Assembly (NCBI GenBank): GCA_020726205.1
Contig: DYTA01000049.1
Location: 1-7,910 of the forward strand
Length of the DNA stretch: 7,910 bases
Source: Nitrosospira multiformis
GTDB lineage: Bacteria > Pseudomonadota > Gammaproteobacteria > Burkholderiales > UBA11063
Direction of reading: 5' to 3'
A model generated the notes under the pieces. That model made no database searches. It was not told where the DNA came from and saw nothing but the letters and a program-made list of their open reading frames with translations. The translations under genes were made by a program, and so were the position numbers. This document shows positions 1 to 7,548 of the stretch, in pieces (within the stretch, counting starts at the first letter, position 1; each line of letters begins with the position of its first letter).

Positions 1-88
1 AAATAACATTATTATTTAGGTTAGCTTGTGCTATTTGATAGTATTTTGGTTCAAGATGTTTTTCAACGGTTGCAATGATTAAAATAAA
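1..88 (-). other. Open leftward frame at window edge, possible partial or decayed gene
   Basis: After an in-frame TAG (89-91), a leftward frame stays open for 29 codons to the window edge. Its translation looks protein-like, including the stretch TVEKHLEPKYYQIAQANLNN. No ATG, GTG or TTG lies in this frame between the stop and the edge, and no Shine-Dalgarno sequence is evident. It could be the start of a gene using a rare start codon, the remnant of a decayed gene, or chance. I do not recognise the protein. A promoter candidate lies just upstream (143-171). Confidence 0.2.
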
Positions 89-142
89 CTAATAATTTCT
101 ATACAACTTTTAAAAATTTTGTAATAATAATCATAATATTAA

Positions 143-171
143 AAGATAATATTTTTGATTTATGCAGTCAA
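143..171 (-). promoter_or_regulatory. Candidate sigma70 promoter reading leftward off the window
   Basis: On the minus strand a TTGACT box (166-171, five of six matches to TTGACA) is followed after 17 bases by TATCTT (143-148, four of six matches to TATAAT). It lies just downstream of the hairpin that closes the seven-gene operon, which is where the next leftward unit would need its own promoter. The surrounding DNA is very AT-rich, so a chance match is possible. Confidence 0.4.
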
Positions 172-180
172 ATAAAGAAT

Positions 181-201
181 GGAGTTATGTATAATAACTC
201 C
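181..201 (-). terminator. Probable intrinsic terminator of the ftsE-to-ribonuclease operon
   Basis: A perfect 8-bp stem (181-188 GGAGTTAT with 194-201 ATAACTCC) encloses a 5-base loop, starting five bases after the stop codon of the ribonuclease gene on the minus strand. The following minus-strand bases are T-rich (ATTCTTTATTTG) but not a clean T run. Position and shape fit a Rho-independent terminator for the leftward operon; the modest T tract lowers certainty. Confidence 0.6.
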
Positions 202-206
202 GAACT

Positions 207-2027
207 TTAGTTAATTATTTTAAAATCAAAACTTTGAGTTAAAAAATTTATATTATCTATTGCTAATATGATTTCACTCCCTTGAGGTTGAGCTTTGGTT
301 TGTGTACTAACATCTAACATTATAGGAACGCCATCTAGCTGAACATTATTTCGCCAGGTAAATGTTGCTTTAATTTGTTTAATATTTTCTTGTTCCAAAT
401 AGCGCAATGACCAGTAACGTTCTAGACTATCTTGAAATTTCAAATATGCACTGTATGTTGTATCAAAGTTTTCAACTACATTTGCAACTGCAAAGTCTGC
501 TGTATTGAGTGGTTTTTGTTTAGTAAGTAAACTAATAATTTGTGATTGATTAACTAAATCTACCGCTCGTCTTAATGGTGATGTAGCCCATGTATAATAA
601 TCAACATTTAATCCAGTATGTGAATTTGGAGTTAGAGTCATAGTTACTGGTTGCATTGGTTGTTTTACTCTATAAATAGCTGGAATAAATGCATTTGTTA
701 ACATTCTCCCCCAGCTACAATTAGCTAAGATCATTAATTCACTAACTAATTTATCTATTGGATTTCCTCTTACTCTTGGTTTAATTGAAATTTTACCATT
801 ATCAAACAAAAAGTTATAATCAATCATTAATTGATTTACACTAGATTTACCTCGTTTATCTTCAAGTTGAAGTGCAAATTTATGTAATAATTTTAGCTCT
901 GATTCATAAGGGTAGTTATGTGTCTGTTCTAAATTTTCAGCATTAAAAAATTGTTCTAAATTTTCAGTTCGTAAGTTATCACTAATCATTACTTGTTCAA
1001 GCTTAGACTCTTGGTGTAGGATATTAAATTCTTTATCTATAGTAAAATAAATACTTACTACAGGTAATATTTTTCCTTGGTCAAGGCTGTAATATGCAAT
1101 TATATTTTCTGGTAACATAGTAATTTTATGCCCAGGATAATATACAGTTGATAATCGTTCACTTGCAATAGATAATAAATCACGGTTTAAAGACGGTGCA
1201 GAGATATGAATACCAACAATCATATTGTCATTTGGTAAATATTGTACTGAAAAAGCGTCATCTATTTCTGTAGTTAAGGAATCATCAATCGAAAAAACTT
1301 TATTTCGTTGATTTAGTGGAATATTGTTGTCATTACTTAATATCTCTATAGGGGAAAGTTCTGTACCTAGAGGAAAATACTGTTTTTTAAAACTTGTGAT
1401 GAGTAAATCCTCTATTGACTCAATATATCCAATTTTAAATAGTAACTCTAATATTGTTAGTTTTAAATCTTTACAAACTTTACTTGTTACTTTATATTCT
1501 AATGAATTTTTATCTGGTTTATTAACTAAAGATAGTGGATCAATTTTCCATTCTGGTTTTTGTAAGGCAAATAGTGTTGCATACAATGAATCAAATTTGA
1601 TTTGATATTCAATTTGCTTTTGTATTTGTAGTTTGCGCATTACAACTTCTTCAGGTGCACATCGTTTGAATTTTTGTTCACCTAAATATATGAAATAAAT
1701 TGAAGGGTCGCAAATTGCTAAAAAAATTGTTAGCTGATTAATTAAATTAAACTCGCCAAAATATAGCTCAATTAACTCTGTCCATGACCATTGATCTTTA
1801 TCTCCAGATATTTCCCATAGAAGCTCAAAATCAAAATTTTCTTTTAAGTTGGTAATTTTATCTTTAAATAAAGAAGGATCTTGGCTGAAGCTTAGAATTA
1901 AATTTTCATTTTTAATTTTTTTATCAATTTTATTTTCTAACGCTTGAATTACCGAGTGTTTTTTTTCTGTAGTTAATAATTTACAAAATTGATATTGATT
2001 GTTGTCAAAGATTAGGGCGTAATTCAT
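207..2027 (-). CDS. RNase II-family (RNB domain) 3'-5' exoribonuclease
   Basis: This 606-residue protein belongs to the RNB family, cytoplasmic enzymes that degrade single-stranded RNA from the 3' end. The RNB core begins near residue 240. Its metal-binding motif reads SIDDSLTTEIDDAF (246-259), with acidic residues D248, E254, D256 and D257. Further family marks are KPRVRGNP (416-423), SELMILAN (429-436) and the ATSPLRR segment (481-487) that carries the catalytic arginine region. The N-terminal 240 residues and a short tail of about 55 residues stand where E. coli RNase II has cold-shock domains and an S1 domain; the tail looks like a reduced OB fold. The N-terminus resembles betaproteobacterial RNB proteins as I remember them. 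The start ATG overlaps the ubiB stop by one base (TAATG), with no clear Shine-Dalgarno sequence, so coupled translation is likely. It is the last gene of the operon. It could be annotated rnb or vacB; substrate preference is unknown. Confidence 0.9.
   Translation of the reverse strand: MNYALIFDNNQYQFCKLLTTEKKHSVIQALENKIDKKIKNENLILSFSQDPSLFKDKITNLKENFDFELLWEISGDKDQWSWTELIELYFGEFNLINQLTIFLAICDPSIYFIYLGEQKFKRCAPEEVVMRKLQIQKQIEYQIKFDSLYATLFALQKPEWKIDPLSLVNKPDKNSLEYKVTSKVCKDLKLTILELLFKIGYIESIEDLLITSFKKQYFPLGTELSPIEILSNDNNIPLNQRNKVFSIDDSLTTEIDDAFSVQYLPNDNMIVGIHISAPSLNRDLLSIASERLSTVYYPGHKITMLPENIIAYYSLDQGKILPVVSIYFTIDKEFNILHQESKLEQVMISDNLRTENLEQFFNAENLEQTHNYPYESELKLLHKFALQLEDKRGKSSVNQLMIDYNFLFDNGKISIKPRVRGNPIDKLVSELMILANCSWGRMLTNAFIPAIYRVKQPMQPVTMTLTPNSHTGLNVDYYTWATSPLRRAVDLVNQSQIISLLTKQKPLNTADFAVANVVENFDTTYSAYLKFQDSLERYWSLRYLEQENIKQIKATFTWRNNVQLDGVPIMLDVSTQTKAQPQGSEIILAIDNINFLTQSFDFKIIN
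925..967. repeat. 16-bp direct repeat with 27-bp period inside the ribonuclease gene
   Basis: The 16-base sequence TGTTCTAAATTTTCAG occurs at 925-940 and again at 952-967, exactly 27 bases (nine codons) apart. In the protein it gives ENLEQ twice (residues 355-359 and 364-368). It looks like a small in-frame duplication or low-complexity expansion in a surface loop of the RNB protein. Confidence 0.7.
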
Positions 2028-3553
2028 TAGATTTTTGTCACCAAAATAATAATTAAAACAATTACTAATACTATTAGTAAGTAATTCATTCGCTTATAGC
2101 TTATAGCTAATTGATTAAAACTCTCATTTAATTGATTACGTTCTTGTAATTTAGTTAGAGTAGTAGCAAAATTACGAGGTAAATTGGGCATTAAATATGA
2201 CCAGTAAGGCAATTCTTCTTTAAGATTACGAAGAAAACCTTTAATCCCCATTTGCTCACGTAGCCATTTATTTAGAATTGGCTTGGTTGTTTTCCATAGA
2301 TCTAGTTCAGGATTAAGTGAGCGACCAAGACCCTCTACATTTACTATTGTTTTTTGTAATAGAATTAATTGAGGTTGGACAACAATCCCAAATCGTCGAG
2401 ATACTTGAAATAGCTTAATCAATACTTGAGCGAATGAAATTTGAGCTATTGGTTTATTAAATATTGGTTCACATACTGCTCGAATTGCATTTTCAAATTG
2501 CTCTATTGGTGTGTTTTTTGGTGCCCATCCTGATTCAACATGAGTGATTGCAACTTTTTTGTAATCTCGATTAAAAAAAGCTAGAATATTAATTGCCAAG
2601 TATCGCTTGTCTTCATCAGATAAACAACCAACAATTCCAAAATCTAATGCTACATATTTTCCATCATCAGTACACAGAATATTACCTGGGTGCATATCTG
2701 CATGGAAAAATCCAAAATGAAATACTTGAGTATAGAATATTTCTACTCCATAATGTGATAATCGAACTAGATCGATGTTTTTAGCTTTTAGTTGCTCAAT
2801 ATCTGAGATTGGTGTACCATGCATCCACTCCATAACAATAACATCTTTACTGGAGTAGTCATAAAATATTTTGGGGATAATAATTTTATTGTCTTTAGCA
2901 TGTAATCTTGCTAATTCAGCACTATTTGCTGCTTCTTGTAAAAAGTCTAATTCGCCATGAATTGTATCATCAAACTCTTTAATAATTTCTCTTGGTTTTA
3001 AGCGTTTTCCATCACTAAATAATTTTTCAACAATCCATGCCACAGATTTTAATACACTTATGTCTTTATCAATTGTTTTAGTAATATTTGGGCGTAATAC
3101 TTTTACTGCTACTTCTTGACCACTACTTATTAATATAGCTTTATGCACTTGTGCTATTGATGCTGATGCAACAGGATCTATGCTAAACTCACTAAAAATA
3201 TCATCTAAATTGAAACCTAAAGATTTTTCAATAATTCTTCTTGACTGTTGAGAATCAAATGGCTTAACTTGACTTTGTAATAATGACAGTTGTGCTAGAA
3301 AATCACTTGGTAATAAATCAGGACGAGTTGAGAGCAATTGTCCAAATTTGACAAATACAGGACCCAAATGTTCAAAGGCTAACTTTACTCTTATTGGTAA
3401 TGTTTTTTGTGGATACTTTTGTGGAATAAACCATAAACTTAGTTCTAATAACTTGGCAAATTTGCTAGTTTTATTATGTATTTTAAGAATTTGAAATAAT
3501 CCATATCGTTTAAAAGTAACGATAATTTTTATCATCCTAATGGTTCGCAGCAT
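2027..3553 (-). CDS. ubiB: Ubiquinone biosynthesis ATPase/atypical kinase UbiB
   Basis: UbiB belongs to the ABC1/ADCK/UbiB atypical kinase-like family. It supports coenzyme Q synthesis at the inner membrane, probably through ATPase activity that helps handle membrane lipid intermediates. Diagnostic elements are all present: the KxGQ motif (KFGQ, 69-72), the alanine-rich loop ending AQVH (134-137), the lysine of AVKVLRP (K151), the ExD-like segment GELDFLQEA (200-208), the HADMHPGN catalytic-loop equivalent (284-291) and the ALDFG metal site (302-306). One strongly hydrophobic helix (about 491-506) ends the protein as a membrane anchor. E. coli UbiB, from memory about 546 residues, has two such helices. 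The start ATG directly follows the ubiJ stop (TAGATG, zero spacing), and the stop overlaps the ribonuclease start by one base. A second Met at residue 7 is possible, but the upstream residues align with the family N-terminus. Confidence 0.96.
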   Translation of the reverse strand: MLRTIRMIKIIVTFKRYGLFQILKIHNKTSKFAKLLELSLWFIPQKYPQKTLPIRVKLAFEHLGPVFVKFGQLLSTRPDLLPSDFLAQLSLLQSQVKPFDSQQSRRIIEKSLGFNLDDIFSEFSIDPVASASIAQVHKAILISSGQEVAVKVLRPNITKTIDKDISVLKSVAWIVEKLFSDGKRLKPREIIKEFDDTIHGELDFLQEAANSAELARLHAKDNKIIIPKIFYDYSSKDVIVMEWMHGTPISDIEQLKAKNIDLVRLSHYGVEIFYTQVFHFGFFHADMHPGNILCTDDGKYVALDFGIVGCLSDEDKRYLAINILAFFNRDYKKVAITHVESGWAPKNTPIEQFENAIRAVCEPIFNKPIAQISFAQVLIKLFQVSRRFGIVVQPQLILLQKTIVNVEGLGRSLNPELDLWKTTKPILNKWLREQMGIKGFLRNLKEELPYWSYLMPNLPRNFATTLTKLQERNQLNESFNQLAISYKRMNYLLIVLVIVLIIILVTKI

Positions 3554-4123
3554 CTATTTTATTCTTTCTATTCGTAGAGCTAAAAGATCAGTTTTTTCTT
3601 TTAATTCATCAACTTGATTACAAAAATTATCAATCTGATATTTATCAACAATTACTTGGGCTTCATATTGTATATATTGGCTTGTTGATAAACTAGCATT
3701 TTTGTTAATTAATTGTGCATAGTTAATAATTTGCTTTAGTGTTTTTTCTATTTTTATTGATAAAATACCTAGTGTAGGCGAATTATGTTGATATAGAATA
3801 TTAGAAATATCAAGAGTTGCCAAAATCATAATAAAGTCTTGTGCAAGATTTTTATCACCTTGGATTAGCAAATTTTGAAACGCTTGTACTTGATTATGAT
3901 GTAGAAAATAACTACTGCTACTAATAGGTATTGTAATAGAGCAATCTGCAGGTACACAGTCTTCTGACTCAAAAGTTCCATCTGGGGCAATAATAACATT
4001 AATAGTGAATAATGGTAACTTTAGTTCTATAAGTTTTGTTGCTAATTTTTTTAACTTAGTTTGTGTTTGTGGATTTGCATTCAAAATTAAGTTGAATGCT
4101 TTGATTACCAAAGAGCTCAACAT
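3554..4123 (-). CDS. ubiJ: Ubiquinone biosynthesis accessory factor UbiJ (SCP2 domain)
   Basis: This 189-residue protein sits between ubiE and ubiB, the position of ubiJ in E. coli. UbiJ is an SCP2-type lipid-binding protein of the aerobic ubiquinone assembly, thought to present hydrophobic intermediates to the modifying enzymes. The SCP2-like part covers about residues 35-110; PADCSITIPIS (58-68) followed by IQGDKNLAQDF (87-97) matches the pattern ADCT...VQGD...QNF that I recall from E. coli UbiJ. The last 20 residues (VDELKEKTDL onward) form a short coiled coil like the E. coli C-terminus. Overall similarity is low, as is usual for this family, so the call rests on domain pattern plus gene order. 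The start overlaps the ubiE stop by one base (TAATG), with an AAAGG about 12 bases upstream. Confidence 0.85.
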   Translation of the reverse strand: MLSSLVIKAFNLILNANPQTQTKLKKLATKLIELKLPLFTINVIIAPDGTFESEDCVPADCSITIPISSSSYFLHHNQVQAFQNLLIQGDKNLAQDFIMILATLDISNILYQHNSPTLGILSIKIEKTLKQIINYAQLINKNASLSTSQYIQYEAQVIVDKYQIDNFCNQVDELKEKTDLLALRIERIK

Positions 4124-4860
4124 TATATTTTATAACCTTTATGTAAAGCTGTAACGCCTAATGTTAGATTATGATATTTTACTTTTGCAAATCCAACATC
4201 AAGCATTATTTTTTTTAATGTTTCCTGATCTGGATGCATTCGAATTGATTCTGCTAAATATTGGTAACTTTCAGCATCTTTGGCAATTAATTTTCCCATC
4301 ATTGGTAGAAATTTAAAAGAATATAAATCATATAATTTGGCTAACGGTTTATAAATTTTAGAAAACTCTAATACCATCAGAAAACCGCCTGGCTTTAAAA
4401 CACGATACATTTCGCTTAAAGCAATTTCTTTATGAGTCATATTTCGTAAGCCAAATGACACACATACAGCATTAAAATAATTATCAGGAAATGGTAGCTT
4501 CTCGGCATCACACAAGCATTGTGGCGTTAAAATACCTTCATTTAGTAATCGATCTCTGCCAACTTTTAGCATTGAAGAGTTAATATCTGTATGCCAAACT
4601 TCTCCACTATCTCCGACAATTTTTTTAAATCCTTTGGTCATATCGCCAGTACCACCAGCAATATCTAATACTTTATGACCTGTTTTTAATTCTGCAGTAA
4701 AGAATGTAAATTGTTTCCAAATTCTGTGCATCCCCATAGACATTATGTCATTCATAATATCATAATTATTTGCAACCGAATGAAAGACATCTGCAACTAA
4801 ATCTGCTTTTTTGTTTTCTTCGACAGTTTTAAATCCAAAATGAGTTTTATTTTGTTCCAC
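4123..4860 (-). CDS. ubiE: Ubiquinone/menaquinone C-methyltransferase UbiE
   Basis: UbiE is a SAM-dependent methyltransferase that adds the C-methyl group to the benzoquinol ring in ubiquinone synthesis (and to demethylmenaquinol where menaquinone is made). The 245-residue protein carries the class I SAM-binding motif [11 protein letters not shown] (65-75), the family motifs [13 protein letters not shown] (118-130) and [10 protein letters not shown] (136-145), RVLKPGGF (153-160), and the conserved [13 protein letters not shown] (204-216) near the C-terminus. The start is GTG at 4858-4860, supported by AGGA eight bases upstream and by family N-termini that also begin shortly before THFGF. The coding region overlaps the end of queA by 14 bases and ends in a one-base overlap with ubiJ. 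The sequence resembles Neisseriales UbiE as remembered, which is the main taxonomic clue in the window. Confidence 0.97.
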   Translation of the reverse strand: MEQNKTHFGFKTVEENKKADLVADVFHSVANNYDIMNDIMSMGMHRIWKQFTFFTAELKTGHKVLDIAGGTGDMTKGFKKIVGDSGEVWHTDINSSMLKVGRDRLLNEGILTPQCLCDAEKLPFPDNYFNAVCVSFGLRNMTHKEIALSEMYRVLKPGGFLMVLEFSKIYKPLAKLYDLYSFKFLPMMGKLIAKDAESYQYLAESIRMHPDQETLKKIMLDVGFAKVKYHNLTLGVTALHKGYKI

Positions 4861-5899
4861 AATTATATTCCTGATTAGTTAGTAACATAGCATCACCATA
4901 ACTAAAAAAACGATATTTATTTGTAATCGCATGCTGATAGACTAAATTAATTTTACTTTTGCCACTAAAAGCTGAGACTAGCATTAGCAAGGTAGATTTA
5001 GGTAAATGAAAGTTAGTAATTAACTTATCTACTAGTTTAAATTTAAAACCTGGGGTAATAAAAATATCAGTTTCACCTTGTTGAGGGTGTAATCCTCGCT
5101 GAGCAATTGACTCTAACGTTCTTAGGCTAGTTGTTCCAACTGCAATAATAGCACCATTTTTTTTCTTAGTTTCTTTGATTAGCTCTATAGTATCTTTAGT
5201 AATTTCAAATAGTTCACTGTGCATTTTATGTTCGGAAATATTTTCAACACTAACAGGTTTAAATGTTCCAGAACCTACATGTAGAGTAACATATGCAATA
5301 TTTACACCTTTTGCCTTAATTTGTGCAATTAATTCTGGTGTAAAGTGTAGACCTGCAGTTGGTGCCGCTACAGAGCCATTGTGTTGTGCAAATACTGTTT
5401 GATAGCGATTCTCATCTTCAATTGCGGCTTGACGGTGCATGTATGGTGGAAGAGGCAAGTTACCATACTGTTCTAAATATTGATAGATATCAATATTATT
5501 TAGAATTCGTAGAGCAAAAATATTATCTAGGCGTTTAATTACTTCCATAGTAATATCACCTGGTAATTCAATGAGCATACCAATTTTTATAGATTTACTA
5601 GTTCTAATATGTGCAATAATTTCCTGATTGCTAATTACTCGCTCAAGCATGACCTCTACTTTACCACCACTTGGCTTTTGTCCAAATAGCCTTGCTTTGA
5701 CAACTTTTGTATTATTTAAAACTAATAAGTCTCCAGTATTTAAATAATTGATTATATCGTGAAATTTGCGATCTTCAAAATTATCTTTAACAATAAGCAG
5801 TCTGCTGTCACTTCTTGACGGAAGAGGTTCACTTGCAATCAACTCATCAGGTAATTGGTAATCAAAATCGCTTAATTTTAAATTGTGTAAGTTTTCCAT
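4847..5899 (-). CDS. queA: S-adenosylmethionine:tRNA ribosyltransferase-isomerase QueA
   Basis: QueA moves the ribosyl part of SAM onto 7-aminomethyl-7-deazaguanine in tRNA position 34, forming epoxyqueuosine, the precursor of queuosine in tRNAs with GUN anticodons. The 350-residue protein is full length. Family motifs in order are [12 protein letters not shown] (11-22), [14 protein letters not shown] (58-71), LPPYMHR (150-156), RYQTVFA (165-171), [10 protein letters not shown] (178-187), [10 protein letters not shown] (207-216), [10 protein letters not shown] (255-264), [17 protein letters not shown] (295-311) and [11 protein letters not shown] (329-339). It has a few more residues before the conserved DFDYQLP than E. 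coli QueA, but no other start codon is available. The ATG lies one base after the ftsX stop and no Shine-Dalgarno is visible, so it probably depends on coupling to ftsX. Its end overlaps ubiE by 14 bases. Confidence 0.98.
   Translation of the reverse strand: MENLHNLKLSDFDYQLPDELIASEPLPSRSDSRLLIVKDNFEDRKFHDIINYLNTGDLLVLNNTKVVKARLFGQKPSGGKVEVMLERVISNQEIIAHIRTSKSIKIGMLIELPGDITMEVIKRLDNIFALRILNNIDIYQYLEQYGNLPLPPYMHRQAAIEDENRYQTVFAQHNGSVAAPTAGLHFTPELIAQIKAKGVNIAYVTLHVGSGTFKPVSVENISEHKMHSELFEITKDTIELIKETKKKNGAIIAVGTTSLRTLESIAQRGLHPQQGETDIFITPGFKFKLVDKLITNFHLPKSTLLMLVSAFSGKSKINLVYQHAITNKYRFFSYGDAMLLTNQEYNCGTK
4869..4872 (-). promoter_or_regulatory. Shine-Dalgarno site deciding the GTG start of ubiE
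   Basis: AGGA on the minus strand, within CAGGAA, lies eight bases before GTG (4858-4860), inside the last codons of queA. It supports the non-ATG start and shows that ubiE is initiated before queA translation has ended. Confidence 0.6.
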
Positions 5900-5900
5900 A

Positions 5901-6821
5901 TTATTGAGTGTAACTATTTCTAAATACCCAGCGTACAGCTAGAAATACAGTAAATATTGTAAAAACAATAATTACTAACCACATTAATCCGAATTCAGCA
6001 ATTGATAAAGTTGTAAACTCAAATCCTTTTCCGAATAATGCTCCAAAATTAGCAAATAAATTATTTAAATTTGCAGTCATTAATTTTAAAATCCCACATG
6101 CTAAAAGGTATGCAAGTGTGACTTGCCATATCGCATAATGAAATAATGGCATCATAATAAAACTATCACTAGCACCTATTAAGCGAGATACTTTAATTGC
6201 ATCACTCTTTAGCATCATTTGTAGTCTAACCATATTATAAATAACTAAACTTAGTACTAGGATAAATAAAGCTTGAGCCATAGTACTAATTTTACTTGTA
6301 AAACTTAGTAATTGTTGTATTTTATTAGCATAATTCATATCTAATTGAATATTATCAACCATTGGCAGTTGTGATAATTGTGTATTTAGTTTTGCTAATA
6401 TTGTACTTTCAGCCGTTGCGGTATTAACTATTAATACATCTGGTAATGGATTGTTATTGGGATCAATTACATCTGATGCAATTGATTTCATTTGTTTATC
6501 TTGCTGTAGCTCAGTCAGTGCTTGTTGTTTACTAATGTATTTGTAATCACGGATTGTGTTTTTTGCTACATTATTTAATATTTTTTCAATGTTTTCAATG
6601 TCAGCTTGGTTTGCATTATGATCTAAATAAAGCATCATTTGTGGGTAACTTACATTTTTTTGTTGCCAGTTATTTAAGCTATTATTAAGTGATAAACCAG
6701 CTGCGCAGATTCCTATTATTAATGCAAGTACTAAAATGTTAATAAAATGCTCTAATGGATGTTTTAGCATTGTAATCCATGCTTGTGCAAAATTATTGTG
6801 ATGTTGTGTGAATTTTTGCAT
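5901..6821 (-). CDS. ftsX: Cell division protein FtsX (ABC transporter-type permease)
   Basis: FtsX is the membrane partner of FtsE. The pair forms a type VII ABC (mechanotransmission) complex at the division septum that controls peptidoglycan hydrolases through periplasmic partners. The 306-residue protein shows the FtsX layout: cytoplasmic N-terminus, first membrane helix about 25-46, a periplasmic domain about 47-172, then three helices near 180-200, 225-246 and 276-298. The periplasmic domain contains NPLPDVLIV (124-132), a typical FtsX stretch. The cytoplasmic loop between helices 2 and 3 has KVSRLIGAS (210-218), a conserved feature of FtsX/MacB-type permeases. The start is set by AGAGG nine bases before the ATG, and the gap to ftsE is five bases. 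No hydrolase partner gene lies in the window. Confidence 0.96.
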   Translation of the reverse strand: MQKFTQHHNNFAQAWITMLKHPLEHFINILVLALIIGICAAGLSLNNSLNNWQQKNVSYPQMMLYLDHNANQADIENIEKILNNVAKNTIRDYKYISKQQALTELQQDKQMKSIASDVIDPNNNPLPDVLIVNTATAESTILAKLNTQLSQLPMVDNIQLDMNYANKIQQLLSFTSKISTMAQALFILVLSLVIYNMVRLQMMLKSDAIKVSRLIGASDSFIMMPLFHYAIWQVTLAYLLACGILKLMTANLNNLFANFGALFGKGFEFTTLSIAEFGLMWLVIIVFTIFTVFLAVRWVFRNSYTQ

Positions 6822-6826
6822 TGTAA

Positions 6827-7498
6827 TTAACCTCTAAATCTTCCATTGCTTAATTGCAAAATACGTTTACCATAGTCACTTAAAATTGATTCATCATGTG
6901 CAGATATAATAATTGTTACACCAGAACTATGAAATTTTTTAAATAATTCTAAAATTTTGAGAACATTAGCTCGGTCTAAATTAGCAGTTGGTTCATCAGC
7001 TAATAAAATTTTAGGTTTATGGACGATTGCTCGTGCAATACATAATCGTTGTTGTTCACCTCCAGATAATTGCTCCGGTCTAGAATTAATCTTATGTTCT
7101 AAACCAACACTTTCTAAAGCGTTTACAACTCGTTCGTGTATTTCCTTTTCAGAATATTTACTTAATATATCAAGTGTTAGACGCACATTATCAAATACAT
7201 TGCGGTCAAACAAAATTTTGTGATCTTGAAATACAAATCCAATATGCTGACGAATGAATGTTCGATAGTTTTGACTGGTAATTGATAAATTAGTTCCTGA
7301 TACTAAAATATCTCCTTTGGTAGCGGTTTCAATTCCTGCAATTAATTTTAAAATTGTTGATTTACCTGCACCAGAGTGACCGGCTAAAAATACTAATTCA
7401 CCTTTTTCAATATCAAAACTAAGATTGTCTATTGCAATAATGTTATCTGTATATATTTTACTTACGTGTTGAAATTTTATGATCTTGTTGTCATGCAT
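6827..7498 (-). CDS. ftsE: Cell division ATP-binding protein FtsE
   Basis: FtsE is the ATPase of the FtsEX complex, which links ATP hydrolysis in the cytoplasm to cell-wall hydrolase activation during division. The 223-residue protein has every ABC ATPase element: Walker A GHSGAGKST (40-48), Q-loop glutamine in VFQD (Q91), signature LSGGEQQ (144-150), Walker B ILLADEP with catalytic E169, D-loop NLD (173-175) and H-loop histidine (H201 in SAHD). Length matches E. coli FtsE (about 222). The chosen ATG gives the family N-terminus (IIKFQHVSKIY) and has AAAGGG about 11 bases upstream. It is the first gene of the leftward operon, followed five bases later by ftsX. A perfect extended -10 element lies about 40 bases upstream. 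Confidence 0.97.
   Translation of the reverse strand: MHDNKIIKFQHVSKIYTDNIIAIDNLSFDIEKGELVFLAGHSGAGKSTILKLIAGIETATKGDILVSGTNLSITSQNYRTFIRQHIGFVFQDHKILFDRNVFDNVRLTLDILSKYSEKEIHERVVNALESVGLEHKINSRPEQLSGGEQQRLCIARAIVHKPKILLADEPTANLDRANVLKILELFKKFHSSGVTIIISAHDESILSDYGKRILQLSNGRFRG
6831..6835 (-). promoter_or_regulatory. Shine-Dalgarno site of ftsX inside the end of ftsE
   Basis: AGAGG on the minus strand lies nine bases upstream of the ftsX ATG and is formed by the Arg-Gly codons (AGA GGT) just before the ftsE stop. Ribosomes finishing ftsE therefore cover the ftsX initiation site, which fits production of the two subunits in fixed proportion. Confidence 0.65.
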
Positions 7499-7539
7499 GA
7501 TTAGCTAGACCCTTTGTTATTTATATATAAAAGGTTATT

Positions 7540-7548
7540 ATTATAACA
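7540..7548 (-). promoter_or_regulatory. Extended -10 promoter of the ftsE-to-ribonuclease operon
   Basis: On the minus strand the sequence TGTTATAAT combines a perfect TATAAT (7540-7545) with the TGn extension (TG at 7547-7548). No good -35 box is found at 16-18 bases, which is tolerated by extended -10 promoters. Transcription would start near 7533, giving a leader of about 35 bases before the ftsE ATG. No other candidate of this quality lies between here and ftsE. Confidence 0.55.

Noticed and set aside
48..134. Short leftward frame MIIITKFLKVV (ATG at 132-134) after the leftward promoter candidate
   Set aside because: It stops after eleven codons, is in a different frame from the open frame at 1-88 and has no ribosome site; it is best seen as chance.
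123..153. Fur-box-like AT-rich run (ATAATAATCATAATATT) and repeated TAATATT
   Set aside because: The symmetry is weak when both strands are compared, and such runs are expected by chance at this base composition.
1324..1605. Rightward open frame of 93 codons
   Set aside because: It lies wholly inside the ribonuclease gene on the opposite strand, has no Shine-Dalgarno and no protein family signature; the opposite strand is clearly coding.
2593..2784. Rightward open frame of 63 codons
   Set aside because: It is antisense to the UbiB catalytic region (HADMHPGN and DFG motifs), so it is a shadow of that gene.
5175..5402. Rightward open frame of 75 codons, cysteine-rich
   Set aside because: It is antisense to conserved QueA motifs ([18 protein letters not shown]) with no independent support.
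6957..7223. Rightward open frame of 88 codons
   Set aside because: It is antisense to the FtsE signature and Walker B region.
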